64,000 nucleotides of DNA from Candidatus Poseidoniales archaeon (lineage in GTDB: Archaea; Thermoplasmatota; Poseidoniia; Poseidoniales; Thalassarchaeaceae), in the NCBI GenBank assembly GCA_028283505.1, contig JAPOFX010000004.1, positions 1 through 64,000 of the forward strand, given 5' to 3'. Numbering within the stretch: the first letter of the stretch is position 1; the number at the start of each line of letters is the position of its first letter. The notes under the pieces are model-generated. The model was not told the DNA's origin and made no database searches. It saw only the letters and a program-made list of their open reading frames with translations. This document shows positions 48,902 through 57,700 of the stretch, in pieces. Made by a program: the position numbers and the translations under genes.

Positions 48902-50217
48902 TGTCCCAATGATATCTCTACGATATCGTCCCAGCTAGCATCTGTCCTGAATGAGGGCTTACCGTAGTGGGCCAAGGAGGCTCTGTGCCCAAGCTCCCTC
49001 AGCTCATTGACCATGAGTGTGGGACTGGGAGGAGACCCAATCCCCAACCAGCTGGATAGATCATCTACCAAGATATGGTGAGCAGCATCAATCACAGATC
49101 CCTCTGACTCAATATTTCTGACAGACCTTAGAACTCTACGCTTCTCCATCTCAAAGTCTCTCTTTGACCACCCTGCTATGTCCCCCTCTTCATACTCAGC
49201 AACGCACATCCTCATTGCCTTTTCCTCAGTCATTGAACACATCGCCCCCCGGTCCCCCAAGCTTCCAATCCAGAGTGGCCCAGAAATTCGTGGGTCTCTA
49301 CGACTAACAGGGAACGACAGCGGTAACAAACAAGTCATGGGGAGCCTGTCCATTGAAAGCTCCGGATGTAATCCGGATTCGACGGAGCACTCCACTTCTC
49401 CCTCAGTAGGGGAATGCACTCTCCACCCGAGGCGCTCCTCAATCAAAGTCGCCTCCTTCCTGCTCCTTACTACCCTAGACGAAACTCTTAGATGATGAGA
49501 GTCCCAAATGGAAAGTAATGGCTCTATGACACGATCATGCCTAGCCGCGGTCCTGGCAAGATTTCCCATCATTACCCTCAGTGCGGAGTCGTGTGCCAAT
49601 CCATCTGTCCTCACTCTAGAACCATATCTACGAAGCATGGCCCCCCTAGAAGATCCCGTCAGAGCGGCGGTATCCGTAGCGCTAACTTCGATGACTCCAC
49701 TTCTGGCAAGAGACTGTAGCGAAACGTCTAGAAACGGAAGAGGAGAACCGAAAGGATCGATATCCACCCAGTGACGACCGTGCGTCAAAACTACCTTCCT
49801 AAGGTCCCCTAATGAACTTGTTAGGGAACCCTTCCCATGTACCGGGGGAAACTCAACATGGCTCCTCATCGCCCAGCTAAGAGAATCCTCATCCATATCA
49901 GAAATTGCCACATCCAACCTCTCAGCCTTGTCAGAAGGGAGCTCATTTAGCCATCTTCTAGCCCTTATGCCAGATGCCGCTAAACCATCCAATGCATACA
50001 CAATTCCTTCCCCAAGCATCCCACTCTCCATAGCGTAGTCCAATAGAAGTACGCTTCTCGTTCTACTTCCTGACATTGCAGGATTCAAAAAAACGCCCCC
50101 TCCTCTTCGTGATACAGGCCCAGACCTACTTGAATCTGGAGCCATTGATACCCTAGTAAGAGTCCGGCCCTCTCTGTGAACGACACCCGGCCATCCGTCG
50201 GATCCCCCCTCCCTCAT
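48886..50217 (-). CDS. trm1: tRNA (guanine-26 N2,N2)-dimethyltransferase Trm1
   Basis: The product (about 443 aa) methylates G26 of many tRNAs. Family motifs include GGGVFLNPAM in the N-terminal region, a Rossmann SAM site (LLDYAMESGM then GIRARRWLNEL), the catalytic DIDPFGSPLPFLD, VSATDTAALTGSSRG, and C-terminal GPLWIGSLGDRGAM and RASLAHYGKPSFRTDA. Trm1 is universal in archaea. The ATG at 50217 was selected; a GTG at 50241 is in frame. It overlaps the convergent moaA by 16 bp. Confidence 0.94.
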   Translation of the reverse strand: MREGGSDGWPGVVHREGRTLTRVSMAPDSSRSGPVSRRGGGVFLNPAMSGSRTRSVLLLDYAMESGMLGEGIVYALDGLAASGIRARRWLNELPSDKAERLDVAISDMDEDSLSWAMRSHVEFPPVHGKGSLTSSLGDLRKVVLTHGRHWVDIDPFGSPLPFLDVSLQSLARSGVIEVSATDTAALTGSSRGAMLRRYGSRVRTDGLAHDSALRVMMGNLARTAARHDRVIEPLLSIWDSHHLRVSSRVVRSRKEATLIEERLGWRVHSPTEGEVECSVESGLHPELSMDRLPMTCLLPLSFPVSRRDPRISGPLWIGSLGDRGAMCSMTEEKAMRMCVAEYEEGDIAGWSKRDFEMEKRRVLRSVRNIESEGSVIDAAHHILVDDLSSWLGIGSPPSPTLMVNELRELGHRASLAHYGKPSFRTDASWDDIVEISLGHQPPM

Positions 50218-50258
50218 GCTAGTCGGAGGTACCCATAACACAAGGTATTGACTGCTAA

Positions 50259-51341
50259 TCAGTAGGTATCGAATCTTACAGCCGGATCCAAATGAGTTAC
50301 AACCCTGCCATTATCTGTAACTTTACCGACAATAGCCGAACCAGGGACTCTGGCAGAAACCCAATCCAAAACCAATCCAGAGACTTCCTCGGAAACTGCA
50401 ATGACCATTCCCATTCCCATGTTGAATGTACGGTACATTTCACTGATTTCTATCGAACCCATCTCCTGAATCCATGAGAACTCCTCCAAAACAGGGAGAG
50501 GAGAATCAATGTGCCAACCAAGAGAATCATGCAACCGTAACAGATTGGATAGCCCACCACCTGTGACATGACATATCGCATGAATGTGCGAAGCATCACA
50601 TGGCCCCCTCTGAATCAAATCAACTACTGGGTCACAATAGATTCGCGTAGGATTCAAGAACACCTCCCCGAGGGTCAAATCCCCTTGCGTGAATCTCTCG
50701 ACCCTCCCCTCCTCAACACTGAAAGGAGCGATATCATGCCATGAGGCTTCACAGTGATCTACAACACTGCGAACCAGGGAAAAGCCGTTGGAATGAACTC
50801 CAGAAGATGGTAATCCGATCAAAACATCTCCCTCCTGAAGATTTGCACCTGTGATTTCCGAACCCCTATCAAGCCACCCGAGGGCAGTACCCGACAGGTC
50901 AAGCTCATTCACGATACCAGGCAAACTCGCAGTCTCTCCCCCTGCCAGAGTCACCTTCGCTCTTCGACACGCCTCACTTAGACTTCTTCCGATAGCAGCG
51001 TGAACCTCTGGATCGGGCCTTGGAACGGCTATGTAATCCACGAAAGCAATCGGCTCTGCCCCCACGCATAGTAAATCATTGACGTTCATCGCCATACAAT
51101 CTATACCAACACCCGCCCAATGGCCAACCTGGTTGGCAACAGTCAACTTACTACCAACACCGTCGGTTGCCAAAGCCAGGTACTTGTCTCCGAACTCAAC
51201 CAAGCCACCGAAACCTCCAGGAAGATCGACAGGAGCACCTATGCTCCCTTTTGGCCTAGTCGAGAGACTCAATGCTCCCACTAGCGCCCCAACTGCTTCG
51301 CCTTCCAGATCGATATCTACCCCACTACTTGCATAGTCCAT
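50259..51341 (-). CDS. purM: Phosphoribosylformylglycinamidine cyclo-ligase
   Basis: AIR synthetase (about 360 aa), fifth step of purine synthesis. N-terminal YASSGVDIDLEGEAV, the ATP-binding TDGVGSKLTVANQVG, the VNDLLCVGAEPIAFVDYIAV core, LAGGETASLPGI, and VLIGLPSSGVHSNGFSLV are diagnostic. The ATG at 51341 is followed by the conserved MDYASSGVDI, so the 21 extra codons of the open frame upstream to 51404 are not needed. It is divergent from the ABC-transporter binding-protein gene. Confidence 0.95.
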   Translation of the reverse strand: MDYASSGVDIDLEGEAVGALVGALSLSTRPKGSIGAPVDLPGGFGGLVEFGDKYLALATDGVGSKLTVANQVGHWAGVGIDCMAMNVNDLLCVGAEPIAFVDYIAVPRPDPEVHAAIGRSLSEACRRAKVTLAGGETASLPGIVNELDLSGTALGWLDRGSEITGANLQEGDVLIGLPSSGVHSNGFSLVRSVVDHCEASWHDIAPFSVEEGRVERFTQGDLTLGEVFLNPTRIYCDPVVDLIQRGPCDASHIHAICHVTGGGLSNLLRLHDSLGWHIDSPLPVLEEFSWIQEMGSIEISEMYRTFNMGMGMVIAVSEEVSGLVLDWVSARVPGSAIVGKVTDNGRVVTHLDPAVRFDTY

Positions 51342-51452
51342 GGGCCTTGCACTCACAACCCTGCCACAGCTCCCCAGTTCATGATTTTCTTGGTCACATT
51401 GCAATCACTCAATCCTTGCAAATAAAAAATAAGATTAAGAGCCGTTTTCCTA

Positions 51453-51468
51453 AAAAACGCGTTTTTTT
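51453..51468. promoter_or_regulatory. 16-bp A/T palindrome in the purM / transporter divergent region
   Basis: The sequence aaaaaacgcgtttttt is a perfect palindrome, followed by a T and a second run of eight T (51473-51480). It lies 66 bp before the transporter start and about 110 bp from purM, so it could be an operator for either gene or a T-rich element that blocks read-through. The AT-rich leader around it (51420-51480) fits a promoter region. Confidence 0.4.
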
Positions 51469-51493
51469 GACTTTTTTTTGAGAATCTCTATAA

Positions 51494-51501
51494 CATATAT
51501 A
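51494..51501 (+). promoter_or_regulatory. TATA-like box of the binding-protein gene
   Basis: The sequence catatata within ataacatatatactg lies 34-41 bp before the ATG at 51535. That predicts transcription starting near 51524 with a leader of about 10 nt. A GTGAG element (51526-51530) 4 bp before the ATG could act as the ribosome-binding site. Confidence 0.5.
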
Positions 51502-51534
51502 CTGCGTCGTGGAGGCACTGGAACGTGAGTTTCT

Positions 51535-54500
51535 ATGAAGAACAACAAGATGATTGCAATGATGCTTACCATGAGCATGCTGGCGGCAGCTTTCGCCGGA
51601 TGCCTTGGTGGGGACGACGAAGATGACACACCCGACTGGTCCATTTCGATGGCCAGTGACGTTAGTGTCGACTTCGTGGAGTCCGCTTGGGACCCCATAA
51701 TCCCCAACCTGAATGCCGGCGATATGTGCGACGCCATCATATCGGCGATGACGAAGACTGACGAGCGAGAGCAAGCTGTCGACTTCACCAGGGCCTACTA
51801 CACAAGTAGCCAGGGTGTGATCGGCGGATCTGGCGCCGCTTCCATCAGTAATGTCGCAGACCTGAACGCAGAGGGCACCACAATTGGTGTACAGTCCGGG
51901 ACCACCTCGGATTTGTATGCCCAGGATAACCTAGGTGCAGCTACGATCAGTGCGTATGACGACTTCCCTTCGGTAATTGCCGCTTTGAACAACGGCGACG
52001 TACACTACGCAATGGGCGACGCGCCTGTTCTGTCGCTAGAGGGAACCCTGATGGTTACCTTCTCCGATGAGAACTTCGGTATAGCTGTCCAAGGAGATTC
52101 CTCTGGGGAGCTATTGGGCGCGCTCAACATGGCTATTGGAGCAATGGTCGACTCTGGTGAATACGACCTGATTTATGGAGCTCACTTCGATGGAGCTGTA
52201 ACTCTAGCCGATGACACCACAATGGATACTGCCACTTCCTACCCAGTACCATCTGAGGGAAGCGACCTTACAGCAGTTCTTGAGTCTGGAAGCCTGAGGC
52301 TTTGCACAGACCCGTTCTACCCTCCATTCGAGAGTTACGATGAGTCTGGTGTTGTTGTAGGCTTTGACGCTGACATAGCTCACGCCGTGGCAGACGAAAT
52401 CGCAGCCCACTACATGGGAACAGAGAACCCAATGTTCGTTGCCCCAGAAGACCCAGCTGTCACAATAAAGCTAGGTTTCCTGAATGATGCAACGGGGCCA
52501 ATCGCTCAGTTCGCGGCACCGTTCACCTTCGCATGGGGAGCCGCAATGGATGACCTAAACGCAATGGGAGACAACTATGTCTTCGAGATTATTGAGGCAG
52601 ACTCGGGATGTGACGGTACAATGGCTGGTACAGCAGCCCAGTCCCTAGTGGATGCTGGTGTTGTAGCAGTAGCCGGTGCAGCATGCTCCGGTGCCTCAAT
52701 AGGTGCTAACGCTATTCTTTCAGCAGCAGGAATCCCAATGATCTCATACGCTAGCACATCTCCAGCCCTCAGCGACGCAACCGCCTACCCTCACTTCTAC
52801 AGGATTGTACCAAGCGACGCACTACAGGGCCAAGCAGCAGCTGACATGATTGCAGCAAGCGGCGTTTCAAACACCGCTGTCGTTCACATGACAAACAGCT
52901 ACGGAGCAGGTCTAGCTGACTCTGTCGCACTCAATCTAGGTGAGGACGCTGTTTGCTTACAGGCAGGATACGAGGAGACAACAACCGACTTCCAGGGCGC
53001 TGTTCAGGCGGTAATGGATGCAGGATGCGACTCAGTCTTCCTCGGCTCTTATGCCTCTGATGGTGCAATGATCGTCGAGACCATGGCAGCCATGGGCGCT
53101 ACCATACCAATTTTCAGCGCTGATGGAATGGCTGGCTCGGCAGCACTTGAGGAATACACCTACCCAGCTGTAGCAAACGGAATCGAGGTCACAAGGCCAA
53201 GAGCCGCTGCAGCAGGTGCAGGTGTTTTCGCAGCAGCTTGTGCAGCTGACTCAGTCTGCCAGACTGGAATCTTCACCTCCGAAGCATACGACGCAGTAAT
53301 GATGATCGGTCACGCAGCAATGATGGAGGACGGAGCTAACATGGGCATGCATGTGCCAATGGTAGGTGTTGATTACGCTGGAGACAGCGGCACTCACACG
53401 TTCCTAGACAACGGTGACGTTGGAGGATCCGGATATGATGTTTGTACCTTCCACCACGTCCCAACATTTGGAGAGTACTTCAACTGTGATAGGATGTGGG
53501 AAGCTGGAGGCGACGGAGTCGTTGACGCACCTTGGACCGGAGCTACAATCAAGATCGGATTCTTGAATGACGCTACTGGCCCAATTGCAGTTTACGCAGA
53601 CGGATTCGTGGCTGCTTCGCAGATCACGCTAGGTCTCGCCAACACACTGGCATACAGTCAGGGAGTTCAGTTCGAGATAGTCTACGCAGACTCAGGTTGT
53701 GATGGTACGATGGCTGCATCCGCAGCTCAGACCCTTGTTGATGCAGGCGTTTGGGGAGTAGTCGGAGCAGCTTGCTCCGGAGCTTCCATGGCAGCCAACG
53801 CGGTACTTTCCGCCGCTGGAATCCCGCAGGTGTCCTACGCAAGCACGAGCCCAGCGCTCTCCGATGCAACAGCGTACCCATCCTTCTACCGTGTCGTTCC
53901 AAGCGATGCGTTCCAGGGTTCGGTTGTGGCTGAAGTTATGACAGCAGACATGCAGGACAATGTCGCAGTTATCCACATGACGAACGCATACGGATCTGGA
54001 CTCGCTGACGCATTCGTCGGTAGCATGGACGCAGCCAACATTTGCACACAGATCGGATACGAGGAGACAGCTACTGACTTCACTTCCATTGTGAGCACAG
54101 TGGTTAGCGAGGGATGTACCTCAGCCATGCTCGTGTCCTATGCAGCAGATGGAGCAGCTCTGATTGAGGAGATGGCACTGCAAGGATTCACAGGCGCTAT
54201 CTACGGTGCAGACGGAATTGCAGAGGAAGGACTAGCAGCCGACATGGCCGACAAGTCCCTAGTGGACGGCGTTATCGCCACAAAGCCATCAGCTGGTGGC
54301 GCAATGTCGACAGTGGGCATGGTCTTCGCTGCACAGTGTGCTGCTAACCCTGCTTGCGCCGGCGGCATCTACACCGCTGAGGCATTCGATGCTGTTTACA
54401 TCACAGCATTCGCTGCCTTCACGGCTCTAGCAACCCCAGGTATTACCAAGGATATGGCAATAATGGGGACCGGCAATGGTCTGGAAGGGGCTAGCGGAGC

Positions 54501-54633
54501 AATCACATTCTTGTCGAATGGTGATGTTCCTGCAGCCGGCTTCTGCGTCGGTGAGTTCTCTCACGATGCAACCACTGACACAGTCTCATACGACTGTGCT
54601 AGAAACTGGGACCCAGTCAACGGAATCGTTTGA
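51535..54633 (+). CDS. Multidomain ABC-transporter substrate-binding lipoprotein (permuted SBP3 + two LivJ-type domains)
   Basis: The product is 1032 aa with a lipobox signal (MMLTMSMLAAAFAGCLGG, Cys about residue 22). Residues about 34-221 match a type 3 solute-binding domain (SBP_bac_3) from its second strand to its C-terminus: WDPIIPNLNAGD, ISAMTKTDEREQAVDFT, GTTIGVQSGTTSD, YAMGDAPVLS. The missing first strand and helix appear afterwards, at about residues 248-290 (SGSLRLCTDPFYPPFESY, GFDADIAHAVADEIA), so the domain looks circularly permuted. Two tandem periplasmic-binding type 1 (LivJ-like) domains follow, about 309-660 and 671-1032, both with GFLNDATGPIA and ACSGAS.. ISYASTSPALSDATAYP motifs. 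They are highly similar in protein but not in codon use. It feeds the Liv-type permease and ATPases downstream. Confidence 0.88.
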   Translation: MKNNKMIAMMLTMSMLAAAFAGCLGGDDEDDTPDWSISMASDVSVDFVESAWDPIIPNLNAGDMCDAIISAMTKTDEREQAVDFTRAYYTSSQGVIGGSGAASISNVADLNAEGTTIGVQSGTTSDLYAQDNLGAATISAYDDFPSVIAALNNGDVHYAMGDAPVLSLEGTLMVTFSDENFGIAVQGDSSGELLGALNMAIGAMVDSGEYDLIYGAHFDGAVTLADDTTMDTATSYPVPSEGSDLTAVLESGSLRLCTDPFYPPFESYDESGVVVGFDADIAHAVADEIAAHYMGTENPMFVAPEDPAVTIKLGFLNDATGPIAQFAAPFTFAWGAAMDDLNAMGDNYVFEIIEADSGCDGTMAGTAAQSLVDAGVVAVAGAACSGASIGANAILSAAGIPMISYASTSPALSDATAYPHFYRIVPSDALQGQAAADMIAASGVSNTAVVHMTNSYGAGLADSVALNLGEDAVCLQAGYEETTTDFQGAVQAVMDAGCDSVFLGSYASDGAMIVETMAAMGATIPIFSADGMAGSAALEEYTYPAVANGIEVTRPRAAAAGAGVFAAACAADSVCQTGIFTSEAYDAVMMIGHAAMMEDGANMGMHVPMVGVDYAGDSGTHTFLDNGDVGGSGYDVCTFHHVPTFGEYFNCDRMWEAGGDGVVDAPWTGATIKIGFLNDATGPIAVYADGFVAASQITLGLANTLAYSQGVQFEIVYADSGCDGTMAASAAQTLVDAGVWGVVGAACSGASMAANAVLSAAGIPQVSYASTSPALSDATAYPSFYRVVPSDAFQGSVVAEVMTADMQDNVAVIHMTNAYGSGLADAFVGSMDAANICTQIGYEETATDFTSIVSTVVSEGCTSAMLVSYAADGAALIEEMALQGFTGAIYGADGIAEEGLAADMADKSLVDGVIATKPSAGGAMSTVGMVFAAQCAANPACAGGIYTAEAFDAVYITAFAAFTALATPGITKDMAIMGTGNGLEGASGAITFLSNGDVPAAGFCVGEFSHDATTDTVSYDCARNWDPVNGIV

Positions 54634-54646
54634 TTGGTAACGTAAA

Positions 54647-54677
54647 GCAGTGTGGCGGGCTTGTCCCGCCACACTGC
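54647..54677 (+). terminator. Stem-loop between binding-protein and permease genes
   Basis: A perfect 13-bp stem (gcagtgtggcggg / cccgccacactgc) with a 5-nt loop (cttgt) lies in the 85-bp gap after the lipoprotein stop. The stem is GC-rich and very stable, but no T-run follows it. Such structures between a binding protein and its permease usually protect the upstream mRNA or partly terminate transcription, so that receptor exceeds permease. The role here is inferred. Confidence 0.7.
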
Positions 54678-54718
54678 CCCAACACTCCGATTTCAAATGG
54701 TAAAGGTACGTGTAGTAA

Positions 54719-57700
54719 ATGCTGCATGAAGCTCGTGAAAAGTTCTCAAGCCTTCCAAGAGGGATACAGAGAACAATTTTCGCCATACTTCTATTCATCG
54801 ACTCAAACCTTCTAGGTACATCAAACAGGTTAGGTGTTCTGAATCTCCTAGATATCCTCGTTGGAGGTGGCCTTCCAGATGACTTAGTTTGGCTCCTACA
54901 GATTGTTGAGTCGATTACTGCTGGCTTCATACTTGTGAAAGTGCTATTCGACGATGTTCCAAGCAGCAAGGTCAGAACCGTAGGATTGATACTGTCCCCT
55001 GTCTTCATGATCATTGTCACATTTGTTACATTGGACATCCTACTTCGGGGGCTGGATACTGGAGCTTCCTTCACTCTTGATACGGTTTCAATAATCACTG
55101 GAACATTGACGTGGTCATCTACATACCTGGCCATAGCCATCGGGCTGACACTGACCTACAAGGTACAGAGGTATGGAAACTTCGCCCAATCTGAATTATT
55201 CATGATTGGAATGTACCTCTCAATGATAATGATATGGACTGACCATTTCTTTCCTATGTCGAGTTTAAGCACTACGAAGGACGGAGTTCTTACTTGGTCC
55301 GTACTTATATTCACGCTAGTTTTGGCGTTCATACTTACTGGTCTAGCTGGTATTATAATCGATAGGCTGGTATACAGAGGATTCCGAAAGAACAAAGCTA
55401 CCCCACAAGTAATGATGATTGCATCACTGGGTGTTGCTCTTATTCTACGAGCTCTAACCTACCTGAGATTCGGATCATCGAGAAATATGTTTGAGCCCGA
55501 GGGAGATTGGAGAATGCCTAGCTTGAGATGGGAGATACCAACAACCAAACTCAGACTCAATCTGGGCGATAGGACTTTGGAGGATGGAAGAACGTACACT
55601 TCATGGACATGCGAGGAAACCGGCATAGACGAATCCGGAGAGCCCATCCTGTCTAGAATCGTAAATGAGGCATCCAAACCAGCTTACGAGCTATACGACA
55701 CCACAGCAGACTGCGTTACCCAAGCTACCACCAATTACGCATACTACAAGGGAGCAGTTCCCTTCGTCATATTCTCTGCCGTGTTTATTCTGTTGCTTCT
55801 TCTCAACAAGACAAGACTTGGCAGAAGAATGAGAGCTGTTGCAGACAACCCCGAACTCGCGGCTAGTAGTGGCATCAACGTTGAGAGAGTCCACCTGTCC
55901 AGCGCATTCCTTTCGGCCGGAATCTCAGGAATGGGTGGCGCCATTTTCGCCATGACTCTCAGGTTCAGTCCTGAAACCGCATTTACACTATTACTTCCCT
56001 CCTTCGCTATAATCGTGCTTGGGACAATCGGTTCTATACCAGGCGCCATCGTTGGATCAATCATAGTTGGATTCGTAAGGGCATTGTCCTCACCAGTACT
56101 AATAGGAGTAGGGTTGCCGCTGGGCAGGTCAAATTACTCCGCTTTAGACGGGGTAATGCCCTACATCTTCCTCGTTGCCATTCTAATGATCATGCCAGAG
56201 GGAATCGGAGATGCCTATGAGAAGTGGAAAATTGACAGGCTCAGAAAAAAGAGGGAAGCATCCGTCAGGGATGACAAAATCGCGACCGGACTGGCTTTCC
56301 TCCCCACTGGAATTTTTGGTCTCCATCACTGGTGGAGAGGCAGGCCTCACAAAGCACAAGCTTTCACCGCGATAGCAGTTGCCTCCTATGTTTATCACAG
56401 GTTTAGCGACTTCGTGGGCAGGAACTCCTTCGCAGACGGGGCATGTTCGGACGCGTGTCTGAACAATGAGTTTGCTGAATCCAACCTCTATCTACTGACA
56501 GGAAGGAATGACGGGGAGATACTCCTGTCCGACTCCCCCCTAACTCAAGAGCATCTTTTGGAACAGACCAGGGCCCCCAGCGACCTAACTCCTTTCGAAG
56601 CCGAGCAGTGGATTCCGGGAGCTGTGTCAGATATGCAGGAATCATGGCTAAGTCAGATGAAAATGGAAGTTGACATTGTAAACTTCATAGTTGACACTGG
56701 AGATTTGATTTGGCCATTGGCAATAGCCTGTCTCTGGGGATATTCGATTTATGAGGGGATTAAGATGGCCTCCGGGAATGAGGAAAAGAACTCACAATCA
56801 AGCCTTTCTCTGGCCCTGAAGGCGGGTTTACAAGCTGTCTGTGTCCCATTCGAATCTATTGGTCAGAGATGGTCTAAACTTGACAGATATCACGAGACAA
56901 TGGTGCGATCCCAGAAACATAAGTTACAGAATTTACTATCGAGATATGGAAACAAACTCAACATATCGAATCGAATGAGCGAACTGCTGGGCTGGCTGAT
57001 GGACAAACTGAAAGTACCTAAAAACAGCAAAAAAGATTTGCAACTGTACGGCAGACAAAGCCATCTTGGTTCAAATATGCTATTCTACGGCCTCCTACTG
57101 GTCCTAATTTTATTCCTCGCGTGGCTTCCCATTGCAGAATCAGACACATTTGCATTCAAGAAAACACTCCAGGTATCAAATGTCCTCCTCACACTTTCAA
57201 TATTCATTCTGATGTCCTTCTCACTAAACCTACACACTGGATATACTGGGATGGTAAATTTTGGAGTTATCTTCTTTGTCGCTGTAGGTGCGATAACTGT
57301 GTCCATTCTAACGGCACCGGAGAGAGTACATGGATATGATTGGGGCATTCTGGAAGCTACACTTGTTGGGATGGCATTAGCCGCTGTTTTTGGCTGGCTA
57401 CTCGCCTATCCAACTGCGCGTCTCAGAACAGACTACTTCGCCATAGTTACAATTTCGCTTGGGGAGATTGTCAGGGTCCTACTGGCGGGAGAGCCACTTT
57501 TGAGAGCAGGACCTGTCGCTTCGGCAATAGGAATCTCTGGATATCCACTTCCGATGGAGGATTGGTGGTTCTGTGGCTCTGAGAAATCTGGACCAGACAC
57601 TCAGTGGGCCAGTCCGGATGCATGTAGGGACGATCTATTACTAGATAGTACCCCTGCTTATCAGATCGGAGAGATACTCAACCTTGGCGAACCAGCGCCA

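Noticed and set aside
51405-51534. Possibility that the missing N-terminus of the SBP3 domain is encoded just upstream in another frame
   Set aside because: The interval is AT-rich, holds promoter-like elements and has no frame encoding the missing strand and helix; the lipobox signal is directly at the ATG.
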